Source: a virus
Strand: one strand, 5' to 3'
IMG/VR virus record: IMGVR_UViG_3300042292_000305
Coordinates: 1 to 35,542 of that record
Length of the DNA stretch: 35,542 nucleotides
The position numbers and the translations under genes are program-made. This document shows, piece after piece, positions 9,225 through 16,200 of this stretch (its first letter is position 1; each line of letters starts with the position of its first letter). Below the pieces are notes generated by a model. That model saw only the letters and a list, made by a program, of their open reading frames with translations. It did no database searches and was not told the DNA's origin.

Positions 9225-10381
9225 CAAGTAATATTTCTTTAAGTTATCCAAACCGGATAGACGAATGCACAATTACAGAAACTACTGCAACAACGTGGAA
9301 CGCATTGCTACCACTTAGCAACATTCAAAACCCTGTTATAAAACGTGTTGCACGATCAACCATTGGCGATAGAACATCAACGCTTAAAGTTAACCTTCCT
9401 TATGAGCCGCGCAGTATTGGCGTAGTATCGTTAATTAATCATAATTTAACCACTAATGCAAAGATCAGATATATTGGTTATAGTGGTTTAAATTTTACGG
9501 GAGACGTGCGATTTGATAGTGGTGCTGATTTTCGCGCTTGGACAATTCTCTATCCAATTTATAGCGAGAATACAGCCGGCACAAAATACCCTTGGGAATC
9601 GCGCAATTGGTGGCTAGGGTCAATCGAAGAAGATCAGCGCAAAAGCTACACATCAATGGGGACATATTATCCTAACGATAACGCAATGGTGCGATCAGTA
9701 AAGATTATTATTGATGATACACCATCCGTTTCAGCAACTAGCACAACCAGCGTAACCGTAGGCACGGGCGAAAAATCCTTTACAGTAGGCACTAACCTAA
9801 GTTTTATTGCTGGGCAAGAAATAACCATTTATAAAACTGGTACAATAACAACGTTTGTCGCGGGAACAGTGCAATATTACGCGCCATCAACAGGCGCATT
9901 AGTGTTAAATTCTACCGCTTATGGCGGTACAGGTTCGCACAGCGCGTGGTCTGTAATCAACGGTGAAAACTTTATTGAAATAGGTCGTGTATTTTTAGGT
10001 CGCACAATTGAGCCTAGCATAAATCCTGCTTATGGTGATATTCAGCAAGGCTACACTGATTTAACAGAAATACAACGCTCGGTTGATAATACAAAATATT
10101 ATTATATTAAGCCAAAAATGCGCACGTTAGCGTGTATTTTAAAACACATTACCCAAGATGAAGCATTTAGCGGATTTTACGATGCACAACGCGAAGTTGG
10201 GTTAAGCGGTGAAATGCTTTATAGTTATTCAAAACCAGATTACATTGGCAGTATTAATATGACGGTTGATAAGAATTTTTACGCCCGCACATTTTTATGT
10301 AATTTTTCAGAATTAAGCCCAATTGAAAACCCATTTGTTAATGGATTTCAAACGGCATTAAAATTAGAGGAAATAGTTTAA
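9221..10381 (+). CDS. Minor tail protein with repeated beta module
   Basis: A 386-residue tail protein. ATG 9221 is preferred because GGAG lies 8 bases upstream and it forms ATGA with the previous stop; an in-frame GTG at 9212 is less likely. The N-terminal part has LPLSNIQNPVIKRVARS and the aromatic YPWESRNWWLGSIEEDQRKS segment, a pattern seen in phage minor tail proteins. Residues about 166-246 hold a beta-rich module (TTSVTVGTGEKSFTVG and SGSHSAWSV-like end), which recurs in the following tail fibre gene. The C-terminus (FYARTFLCNFSELSPIENPF) is also family-like. The precise role is unknown. Confidence 0.65.
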   Translation: MTSNISLSYPNRIDECTITETTATTWNALLPLSNIQNPVIKRVARSTIGDRTSTLKVNLPYEPRSIGVVSLINHNLTTNAKIRYIGYSGLNFTGDVRFDSGADFRAWTILYPIYSENTAGTKYPWESRNWWLGSIEEDQRKSYTSMGTYYPNDNAMVRSVKIIIDDTPSVSATSTTSVTVGTGEKSFTVGTNLSFIAGQEITIYKTGTITTFVAGTVQYYAPSTGALVLNSTAYGGTGSHSAWSVINGENFIEIGRVFLGRTIEPSINPAYGDIQQGYTDLTEIQRSVDNTKYYYIKPKMRTLACILKHITQDEAFSGFYDAQREVGLSGEMLYSYSKPDYIGSINMTVDKNFYARTFLCNFSELSPIENPFVNGFQTALKLEEIV

Positions 10382-11370
10382 TGAGTTCAGTCACTTTTAG
10401 TACAACAGTAGGCGGTGACGGTTCAACTGTTACCGATGATGATAATGCCACAACAGGACTTGGAAACGGTGGCTCGTTAATTCGGCTTGTGCCAATGATG
10501 CAGCAGGTTGTTAATGTTGCTGAAACAACAGTTGCAGCCGCCACATCTTCCTTAGGCGGAGCAACAACAAATTCTACAAGTACAACATCATTATCAATTG
10601 CAACAGGTTCAAAATCGTTAACGCTTGTTGAATCTGGCAAAGCATACACGATAGGGCAATATGTTATTATTGCATCAACTGCATCGCCAACTAATTATAT
10701 GGTTGGGCAAGTTACCTCATTTTCTGGTACATCGTTAGTTGTTAACGTAACCGTTATTAATGGCAGCGGAACAATAGCGGCATGGTCTATTAGCGTTACA
10801 GCAGTGGCAAATTATTTGCCTTTAGCTGGCGGTACAATGACGGGTGCAATTACGTTTGCAGCTGGGCAATTTGGAACAAATGTTAATACGTTTTTATCTA
10901 CACCATCTAGTGCAAATTTAGCTGCTGCGTTAACAGACGAAACAGGGAGTGGTGCTGCAGTTTTTGCTACCTCCCCTACGCTTGTAACTCCCGTGCTTGG
11001 CACACCTTCTAGCGGTACGCTGTCATCTTGTACCGTTGATGGAACAAATGGCGTTGGCTATAAAAACATTCCGTTGTCAGGTATCAAGACAGCAAGCTAC
11101 ACCCTTGTTGCTGGTGATGTCGGCAAGTTTATTGAGCTAGGTACTTCTGGCTCAGTCGTGGTTCCTGCGTCTGTGTTTGCGGCTGGCGATGCAATCAGCA
11201 TTTTTAACAACACTTCAGCATCAATTTCTTGCACTTGCTCTGCGGTAACAACAGTCTACAAAGGGGGTACGGATGCAGATATTTCTTCTTTTAGTGTGAC
11301 TACAAGAGGTGTAGCTACTATTTTGTTTATTACAGCCACAGTCGCGGTGGTAACGGGGAATTTAGCATGA
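10381..11370 (+). CDS. Tail fibre protein
   Basis: A 329-residue, Ser/Thr/Gly/Ala-rich protein. Residues about 60-140 are the phage-tail beta module (TTSLSIATGSKSLTLVESGK, then IIASTASPTNYMVGQV and AAWSISV). YLPLAGGTMTGAI is a classic tail-fibre motif, followed by FLSTPSSANLAAAL, TDETGSGAAVFATSPTL and TPVLGTPSSGTLSS, repeats found in many fibre stalks. The C-terminus may be a small receptor or capping domain (VVVPASVFAAGDAISIFNN). It probably contributes to host recognition. Its stop overlaps the next ATG by four bases. Confidence 0.8.
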   Translation: MSSVTFSTTVGGDGSTVTDDDNATTGLGNGGSLIRLVPMMQQVVNVAETTVAAATSSLGGATTNSTSTTSLSIATGSKSLTLVESGKAYTIGQYVIIASTASPTNYMVGQVTSFSGTSLVVNVTVINGSGTIAAWSISVTAVANYLPLAGGTMTGAITFAAGQFGTNVNTFLSTPSSANLAAALTDETGSGAAVFATSPTLVTPVLGTPSSGTLSSCTVDGTNGVGYKNIPLSGIKTASYTLVAGDVGKFIELGTSGSVVVPASVFAAGDAISIFNNTSASISCTCSAVTTVYKGGTDADISSFSVTTRGVATILFITATVAVVTGNLA

Positions 11371-12296
11371 GCGGGATGATGCTTAACTTTGTTGGGGTAT
11401 CTGCTGCAACAGTTCCAGGCGCACCTACTATTGGCACAGCAACCGCAACAGGAGTAACAACGGCAACAGTAGCTTATACAGCTCCAGCAAACAATGGTGG
11501 TTCAGTTATTACAAGCTACACAGCAACAAGTTCACCCAGTGGTATTACAGGCACATTAAGTCAAGCAGGGTCTGGTACTATTACCGTGTCTGGATTATCA
11601 GGTTCTACATCTTATACATTTACAGTTACAGCTACTAATGCAATTGGTACAAGTGCAGCAAGTGCTGCCAGTAATAGCATAACAACCCAAGTAGCTCCAC
11701 CAACAACTATCGGTCAAGCTTATGGCGGCGGATTTTACGCTGGTAAGATTAACGTTTCTGGTACGCAATATTATCTAATTGTTGCCCCTAAAGCATCAGG
11801 AGAAAACTCAGCTAGAGCGTGGGGTGTTTACGGTGTAAATACCGCGCAGACATCAGTAATTAACGGCCCTACTAATTCCGCTGTTGAAGCAGCGTTAGGT
11901 GCGTCATATCAAGCAGCTACTTTCTGCGAGGGTTTAACAATAGGGGGTTATAGCGATTGGTATTTGCCCGCTAAAAATGAACTTGAAGTATTGTACTACT
12001 TCTTAAAACCGACTACTGACGCAAACGAGACTGGTTCCGGTTCAAATGCTAATGCGGTATCACCAGAGCCGATTAGCACTAATTACACTACAGGTTCACC
12101 AGCTCAAACAAGTGCGGGTATTGGCTTTAGAACTGGGGAAACAAATGCGTTTGCGGATGCCTACTATTGGTCATCTACTGAGTCCAATGTTGACTTCGCA
12201 TGGGCACAGGCTTTCGCTAGCGGCGGCGGGTATCAGAGGGTACTAGGTAAGGGCACTAGTCGCTACGTCAGAGCTATTCGGAGAATCGCTGTGTAA
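11367..12296 (+). CDS. FN3 + DUF1566 (Lcl C-type-lectin-like) tail adhesin
   Basis: A 309-residue protein. Residues about 14-110 are a fibronectin type III domain (PGAPTIGTATATGVTTATVA, SYTATSSPSGITGT, LSGSTSYTFTVTATN). Residues about 115-309 are a DUF1566/Lcl-type domain (FCEGLTIGGYSDWYLPAKNE, then YYWSSTES and YVRAIRRI). The domain is a likely surface-ligand binder. Its last ~45 residues align by eye with variable regions of diversity-generating retroelements (fixed W-S-S-T-E, A-W-x-Q-x-F, Y-V-R-A-x-R separated by freely varying residues). Base composition of this end is more GC-rich than its surroundings. No reverse transcriptase is visible in the window. Confidence 0.85.
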   Translation: MSGMMLNFVGVSAATVPGAPTIGTATATGVTTATVAYTAPANNGGSVITSYTATSSPSGITGTLSQAGSGTITVSGLSGSTSYTFTVTATNAIGTSAASAASNSITTQVAPPTTIGQAYGGGFYAGKINVSGTQYYLIVAPKASGENSARAWGVYGVNTAQTSVINGPTNSAVEAALGASYQAATFCEGLTIGGYSDWYLPAKNELEVLYYFLKPTTDANETGSGSNANAVSPEPISTNYTTGSPAQTSAGIGFRTGETNAFADAYYWSSTESNVDFAWAQAFASGGGYQRVLGKGTSRYVRAIRRIAV

Positions 12297-12301
12297 CAGC
12301 G
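12287..12301 (+). other. Small hairpin at the end of the DUF1566 gene
   Basis: CGCTG-TGTAA-CAGCG is a perfect 5-bp inverted repeat that spans the stop codon. There is no T-run, so it is not a terminator. Hairpins just after the variable region are known to help retrohoming in some diversity-generating systems, but this one is short and may be chance. Confidence 0.35.
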
Positions 12302-12324
12302 TTAATTAATTAGCAGGATAAATT

Positions 12325-12750
12325 ATGTACATACAAATAACAAACATTGACGCAGATACAGGTATTCTTTGCACAGAAGCACCAATGCGAACAGGACCGG
12401 CACTCCCAAACGTGAAAGGCTTTCAATTTGTCTTTCAAAACGAATCCGAATTTCCTATTGCATCAAATCCTGATGGCTCACTCAGCACAGCACCACTGCT
12501 TTACGGGACGTGTGATGATGATGCGGATACAACACTAGTAGGCGTTTTAAAAGTGTTGACACAAGTAGAATTTGATGCGGATAAACAGGCAGAGCATCAA
12601 GCGAGAAAACCTTACCCATCATGGGTTGGTGATATTGATACTATGTCATGGCAATCGCCTGTGCCTTATCCACAAGACGACAAATACTATTATTGGGACG
12701 AACCAACAGTATCTTGGATTAAACAAACGCCTGTGGTACAGCTTCCATGA
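12325..12750 (+). CDS. Hypothetical phage structural-like protein
   Basis: A 141-residue protein of unknown function behind an AGGATAA-type SD. The C-terminal part, PYPSWVGDIDTMSWQSPVPY followed by YYYWDEPTVSWI, resembles short proteins or fibre-associated segments in marine myoviruses, where a W-x-S/P-x-P-x-P-Y-P and a W-D-E-x-T-x-S-W pattern recurs. This suggests a tail-fibre accessory or structural part. It lies between the adhesin and a cupin gene and its stop overlaps the cupin ATG (ATGA). Confidence 0.55.
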   Translation: MYIQITNIDADTGILCTEAPMRTGPALPNVKGFQFVFQNESEFPIASNPDGSLSTAPLLYGTCDDDADTTLVGVLKVLTQVEFDADKQAEHQARKPYPSWVGDIDTMSWQSPVPYPQDDKYYYWDEPTVSWIKQTPVVQLP

Positions 12751-13121
12751 AAACTTTTGAGTTAGGGTACTTTGGTAATATCTGGGTTAAGCAAAACGTC
12801 TTAGAACTTGCTGGTGAAACGCACGGTGGGCATGAGCATAAATTTGACCATGTAACTTTATTAGTATCTGGTAAGGTGTGTGTTGAAATTGAAGGCCATA
12901 AACCTAAAGAATTTACTGCACCAACTTTTATTGTTATCCGAAAAGAACACCATCACAAACTCACAGCAGTTGAGGATGGTACGGTTTACTATTGTGTCTA
13001 CGCTTTGCGTAATATGGACGGTGAGCCAATTGAAGATATTTATGGTGAACAACATGATCCAGAATCAGCGAGTGCTAGAGATGATGGGTATTGGGAAAAC
13101 ATTAAGAGGATTGACAAATGA
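12747..13121 (+). CDS. Cupin-domain protein
   Basis: A 124-residue single-domain cupin. The first cupin motif is HGGHEHKFDHVTLLVSGKV (residues about 26-44), with several histidines and a glutamate that could bind a metal. The second is IVIRKEHHHKLTAVEDGT (about 63-80), with H-H-H and the usual G turn. Function is unknown. Candidates are a carbohydrate-active or small-molecule enzyme, or a structural binding domain. Translational overlap with both neighbours places it in the tail-fibre/lysis operon. Confidence 0.7.
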   Translation: MKTFELGYFGNIWVKQNVLELAGETHGGHEHKFDHVTLLVSGKVCVEIEGHKPKEFTAPTFIVIRKEHHHKLTAVEDGTVYYCVYALRNMDGEPIEDIYGEQHDPESASARDDGYWENIKRIDK

Positions 13122-13219
13122 ATAAATTACTTAAAATATGGAACTATTTAATGGCTCGATTAAAAGAGCCTTCTACCTACGCAAGTGCAATTAGCTCGGT
13201 GGAGGTGACAAATGCCTGA
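13118..13219 (+). CDS. Small ORF, possible truncated holin N-terminus
   Basis: A 33-residue ORF starting at an ATGA overlap with the cupin stop. LMARLKEPSTYASAI resembles the start of a class of phage holins (R-L-K-E-P-S-T-Y-A-x), but the expected membrane helices are missing and the frame closes soon after. It overlaps the next gene start by eight bases, and its 3' end carries that gene's SD (GGAGGTG). It may be a decayed holin, or a leader peptide that couples translation of the next gene. Confidence 0.4.
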   Translation: MNKLLKIWNYLMARLKEPSTYASAISSVEVTNA

Positions 13220-13424
13220 CGAAGCCTGCCGCCTTGCTAAAGTAGAGCAACGAATTGAAAACCTCGAAGAAATATTTGAAGATCGTGGTAAGAAGCTCGA
13301 TGCCATAATTGCAACTCTTGAAGAAATGAAGAATGAGCAAACGCGCTACAAAGGCTTTATTGGCGGCATTGTCTTCACCATTGGCGCGTTGTTTTCTTTT
13401 ATTGCTTGGTGGACGAGTAAGTAA
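13212..13424 (+). CDS. Coiled-coil membrane protein, XhlA-like (lysis accessory)
   Basis: A 70-residue protein. Residues about 5-45 form an amphipathic coiled coil (LAKVEQRIENLEEIFEDRGK). Residues about 48-66 are one transmembrane helix (FIGGIVFTIGALFSFIAWW), and the end is short. This topology matches XhlA-type proteins of lysis cassettes. A GGAGGTG SD lies just upstream. It begins a run of overlapping small membrane genes ending in the lysozyme, so a role in membrane permeabilisation is likely. Confidence 0.65.
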   Translation: MPDEACRLAKVEQRIENLEEIFEDRGKKLDAIIATLEEMKNEQTRYKGFIGGIVFTIGALFSFIAWWTSK

Positions 13425-13702
13425 TGGAATTCCTACAGTTTGCAACGGATGTAGGTTTCCCCATTGCCGCTGCTTGCGTGGGAATGTACTTTGTATTTCT
13501 GACCATCAAATTCCTGCTTGATAGCGTACTTGAAAAGATTAAAAGCCTTATCGGTATCATCAAGCAACTTGATAAGCGCGTTACTGCTATGTCACAAGAC
13601 ATTGTAAAAATAGACGTGCTAATGACAGAAACGCTGGATATGCCAATTGAAAAGGAAAAAGTGGCGCGTTTTAATAATCCGCAAGAAAAGAGAATTGATT
13701 AA
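13424..13702 (+). CDS. Small membrane protein, holin candidate A
   Basis: A 92-residue protein with an N-terminal transmembrane helix (GFPIAAACVGMYFVFLTIKF, residues about 11-30) and a charged cytoplasmic helix (VLEKIKSLIGIIKQLDKRV). It overlaps the preceding and following genes by one base (TAATG). The next gene has the same GFPI-x-A start and layout, so the pair looks like a tandem duplication. Placement directly before the lysozyme suggests a holin or antiholin. Confidence 0.55.
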   Translation: MEFLQFATDVGFPIAAACVGMYFVFLTIKFLLDSVLEKIKSLIGIIKQLDKRVTAMSQDIVKIDVLMTETLDMPIEKEKVARFNNPQEKRID

Positions 13703-13944
13703 TGGATGTTGACGCATTAGCTAAATATATCAACCAGTATGGATTCCCTATTATTGCATCAAGTAGCATGGGGTATATCGTCTATTTTGTGTGGATATGG
13801 GTAACAACGATTGTTAAGCCAATACTCACCGAAACCACTGATGCGCTAATTGAGCTTATCGACCAAATACGCCTGCTTGATAACGACATGATACGGCTTA
13901 CACAAAAATTAATTACGGTACTTTCTATGAGATCACGAAAATGA
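13702..13944 (+). CDS. Small membrane protein, holin candidate B
   Basis: An 80-residue protein with one or two hydrophobic segments (GFPIIASSSMGYIVYFVWIW, then VTTIVKPIL) and a C-terminal helix with alternating charges. It shares layout and a GFPI motif with the preceding gene. Its stop overlaps the lysozyme ATG, so translation of the two is likely coupled. Holin, antiholin or an accessory membrane protein are the reasonable options. Confidence 0.55.
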   Translation: MDVDALAKYINQYGFPIIASSSMGYIVYFVWIWVTTIVKPILTETTDALIELIDQIRLLDNDMIRLTQKLITVLSMRSRK

Positions 13945-14387
13945 AAACAGGCGAACGCGGTTTAAAATTAATTAAAGAATTTGAAGGTTGCAAGCTCAAA
14001 GCGTATCAATGCCCAGCTGGTGTTTGGACTATTGGCATTGGCTCAACACATTATGGTGATGGCACACCAGTTACTAAAAATAGAACGTTGCCTAATGAAG
14101 GGGCGGCAATCGCTTTATTAGCCGCAACAATTGGGCAATACGAAAAAGCCGTCAATGCAACAGGCGTTGAATTAACACAAAATGAATATGATGCACTTGT
14201 TTGCTTATGCTACAACATTGGCGCAGGTAACTTTTTTAAATCTACACTTGTTAAAATGTTAAAAGCCGGTGACGACAAGGCAGAAATAGCAAAACAGTTT
14301 TTGCGTTGGGATAAAGCAGGTGGCAAACCGCTTGCTGGATTAACGCGCAGGCGCAACGCTGAAGCAGAATTGTTTTTAACGCCATAA
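13941..14387 (+). CDS. GH24 endolysin (T4/P22-type lysozyme)
   Basis: A 148-residue muramidase that cleaves the MurNAc-GlcNAc bond. The catalytic triad pattern is visible: E15 in IKEFEGCKLKAY, C24 in the position often held by Asp, and T30 in GVWTIGIGST. The later ALVCLCYNIGAGNFFKSTL and LAGLTRRRNAEAELF motifs are family hallmarks. There is no signal-anchor or signal peptide at the N-terminus, so export should depend on a holin from the neighbouring small membrane genes. It is the last plus-strand gene before a bidirectional terminator. Confidence 0.93.
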   Translation: MKTGERGLKLIKEFEGCKLKAYQCPAGVWTIGIGSTHYGDGTPVTKNRTLPNEGAAIALLAATIGQYEKAVNATGVELTQNEYDALVCLCYNIGAGNFFKSTLVKMLKAGDDKAEIAKQFLRWDKAGGKPLAGLTRRRNAEAELFLTP

Positions 14388-14388
14388 T

Positions 14389-14420
14389 AAAAAAGCCGCT
14401 TATTCAGCGGCTTTATTTTT
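14389..14420. terminator. Bidirectional rho-independent terminator
   Basis: AAAGCCGCT-TATTC-AGCGGCTTT is a perfect 9-bp stem with a 5-base loop, flanked by A-runs on the left and T-runs on the right. It can therefore stop the plus-strand lysis operon and the convergent minus-strand accessory operon. The last minus-strand gene ends inside the stem. Confidence 0.9.
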
Positions 14421-14528
14421 AATCATCCATTTTTGATAGGCTTCTTCAGGTGTTAAGCCAGAGCAAACAGCCGTTGTTTGTGTGTAACATAACCAAATTC
14501 TACCTATTTTTTTAAGTCGTGGTTTCAT
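14400..14528 (-). CDS. Small phage hypothetical protein (42 aa)
   Basis: Reads MKPRLKKIGRIWLCYTQTT, then VCSGLTPEEAYQKW and a short end. The K-P-R-L ... I-W-x-C-Y ... G-x-T-P-x-x-A-Y-x-x-W pattern recurs in many short proteins of gammaproteobacterial phages. Function is unknown. Its ATG overlaps the upstream stop (ATGA), and its stop lies within the terminator stem. Confidence 0.6.
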   Translation of the reverse strand: MKPRLKKIGRIWLCYTQTTAVCSGLTPEEAYQKWMIKNKAAE

Positions 14529-14656
14529 GCACTGCGTTCACTTATAAACACGGGTTGCATGGGATTATCTGCAAACCATTTTAATTTTATTAAATAATCG
14601 CGCATGGCTTGATAACGCAAGCCGCCTGATGGTTTACCACTTTTAAATTCATACAT
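14525..14656 (-). CDS. Small hypothetical protein (43 aa)
   Basis: A 43-residue ORF starting MYEFKSGKPSGGLRYQAMRD and continuing with a basic, aromatic helix. It overlaps both neighbours (TAATG with the upstream stop, ATGA with the downstream start), which supports it as a real, coupled gene. No family recognised. Confidence 0.5.
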   Translation of the reverse strand: MYEFKSGKPSGGLRYQAMRDYLIKLKWFADNPMQPVFISERSA

Positions 14657-15159
14657 TACACGCCCTCTTTTTCTTTTAACTTATCAAAATACCACTGCGC
14701 CTTTTTTAAATCCTCAGCACCGTTTTTTTGCTTATAACGCCACTGATATTTTAATATGTTCCCGCGTAAAAATCCGATAAATTCTTCTTTTGTTAGCATA
14801 GATTCGATTGCGTCAATACATTCAACAGTTCCGCTGTTATAGTGCGCTGGTGAGTTTACTTTTTCGCTCGTTTTGATTGGTGCGCCTGCATTAACTAATT
14901 TTTTTTGTCTGTTTAAATGTTTAATAACATTATCCAATCGAACAGGTGAACATTCAACAGGTGGCGGCAATTCTTGATAGCTTGTCAACGTGTACAAATA
15001 AGCGTTGTCTATTCTATCAGCAGACTTATGCACAATACCGTCTTTGATTAACTTTTGAACTTTAAATTCCACTTGGTGTTGCTTTAAATCTGTTAGCTCG
15101 GTTATTTCGCGCATTGTCATGCCTTGACGATTTCCGCGCTGGAGAATTTGCTGGATCAT
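14656..15159 (-). CDS. Winged-helix + DUF3310 fusion protein
   Basis: A 167-residue protein. Residues about 1-60 look like a winged helix (GMTMREITELTDLKQHQVEF, then KLIKDGIVHKS and a beta wing). Residues about 105-165 match DUF3310 (VNSPAHYNSGTVECIDAIES, then FLRGNILKYQWRYKQKNGAE and DLKKAQWYFDKL). DUF3310 is common in phages, usually alone, and its function is unproven though it is often near nucleotide-metabolism genes, as here with dUTPase. A GAGGAG SD lies 5 bases before the start. The N-terminal HTH suggests DNA binding or autoregulation (inference). Confidence 0.75.
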   Translation of the reverse strand: MIQQILQRGNRQGMTMREITELTDLKQHQVEFKVQKLIKDGIVHKSADRIDNAYLYTLTSYQELPPPVECSPVRLDNVIKHLNRQKKLVNAGAPIKTSEKVNSPAHYNSGTVECIDAIESMLTKEEFIGFLRGNILKYQWRYKQKNGAEDLKKAQWYFDKLKEKEGV

Positions 15160-15356
15160 TTTTTCTCCTCATTAAGTTGATAAGGATGGCAAGTTAAATT
15201 CCATCTGCCTGCAAACTGCAAATTTTTAAACGCAAAATCCTGTCTAACTGCCGCGCTTTCACACGAAGCCTTGTCTGCAAATTCGATTGTTGATTGTGTA
15301 AGCTCACCGTGAGTTGTTACAGCGATAATTAAAATATAAGCTGTTGTTGCAATCAT
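15156..15356 (-). CDS. Small signal-bearing protein (66 aa)
   Basis: The first ~16 residues are hydrophobic (MIATTAYILIIAVTTHGEL) and could be a signal or membrane anchor. The rest has two cysteines (SCESAAVRQDF, LTCHPY), which could form a disulfide outside the cytoplasm. The general plan (short hydrophobic start, DKASCESAA-like helix) occurs in small phage proteins of unknown role. A GGAG SD is upstream and it overlaps both neighbouring genes. Confidence 0.5.
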   Translation of the reverse strand: MIATTAYILIIAVTTHGELTQSTIEFADKASCESAAVRQDFAFKNLQFAGRWNLTCHPYQLNEEKK

Positions 15357-15769
15357 TTTGCTTCTCCGATGTAGCGGTATTCTCTATAATCAAGCCATGC
15401 GGGGTTACCCATTATTTTCTCCCAATTATTATCGAGGTTGACTTCAAACTCAACCCAAGGGTCAACACGTCTTTGCGCTACTTCTGCGTATTTCATAATC
15501 ATTTCTGCGTGTGGGTGTGGGGTGATTACTGGTCTATCAAAACAACATATAGTTGTGCGATCAATTTCTTTCATTTCACTGTTAAACCAAACAGCATCCA
15601 AGTAAACTCTAGTTGCGTTAGAAGAAGTTTTATCCCAATCTGGTTCAAATTGTGTTGCAGTTTGTCTTTCGTTCCAATCATAAAATGTATCAAATAATGT
15701 TAGATGTGGTGATTTATTAATAGCAAGTTCAGCCAATTCCATAATTTCATCGTTTGTTAATAAACTCAT
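15353..15769 (-). CDS. Hypothetical phage protein (138 aa)
   Basis: Acidic, aromatic-rich protein with no recognised family. It begins MSLLTNDEIMELAELAINKS and has a HPHAEMIMKYAEVAQRR helix in the second half and PAWLDYREYRYIGEAK at the end. Its start overlaps the dUTPase stop (ATGA). AGGAAA just before the ATG is the probable SD. Confidence 0.55.
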   Translation of the reverse strand: MSLLTNDEIMELAELAINKSPHLTLFDTFYDWNERQTATQFEPDWDKTSSNATRVYLDAVWFNSEMKEIDRTTICCFDRPVITPHPHAEMIMKYAEVAQRRVDPWVEFEVNLDNNWEKIMGNPAWLDYREYRYIGEAK

Positions 15770-16200
15770 TTTCCTGTACTCCCAAAGCCACCAACACCAC
15801 GCTCAGTCACTGCGCTAAATTCCTCAACTTCTTCAAATATCGGACGCAATACAGGCACAAAAAACATTTGAGCAATACGTTCGTTAGGTTGGATTCGATA
15901 ACTATCACCGTGTGTCATGCGCAACTTAACCATAATTTCGCCTTGATAATCACTGTCAATTACGCCAACCGTGTTCATTAACCCAACCCCATAATTAAAC
16001 CCTAATCCACTGCGCGGAACAATCAAACCAACAACAGACTTGTCAGCAATATGGATTGCAATGCCTGTAGGTATTAACACAGGCGTTTCTGGTGTTAAAA
16101 GCATGGTTTCTTCAATACAGGCGCATAAATCAATAGCGGCTGCGCCTTCAGTTTGGAACTGCGGAATAACCGCGATTGGTCTTACTTTTTTTATCTGCAT
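15766..16200 (-). CDS. dut: dUTPase
   Basis: A 144-residue trimeric-type dUTP diphosphatase, which converts dUTP to dUMP and keeps uracil out of phage DNA. All five motifs are visible in order: AAAIDLCA, PRSGLGFNYGV, NTVGVIDSDYQGEI, RIAQMFFVPV and the C-terminal RGVGGFGSTG. Motif 1 reads A-A-A-I-D-L rather than the usual A-A-G-Y-D-L. Start ATG 16200 is chosen because GGGAG lies 8 bases upstream; an in-frame start at 16239 would overlap the upstream gene more. Confidence 0.92.
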   Translation of the reverse strand: MQIKKVRPIAVIPQFQTEGAAAIDLCACIEETMLLTPETPVLIPTGIAIHIADKSVVGLIVPRSGLGFNYGVGLMNTVGVIDSDYQGEIMVKLRMTHGDSYRIQPNERIAQMFFVPVLRPIFEEVEEFSAVTERGVGGFGSTGK

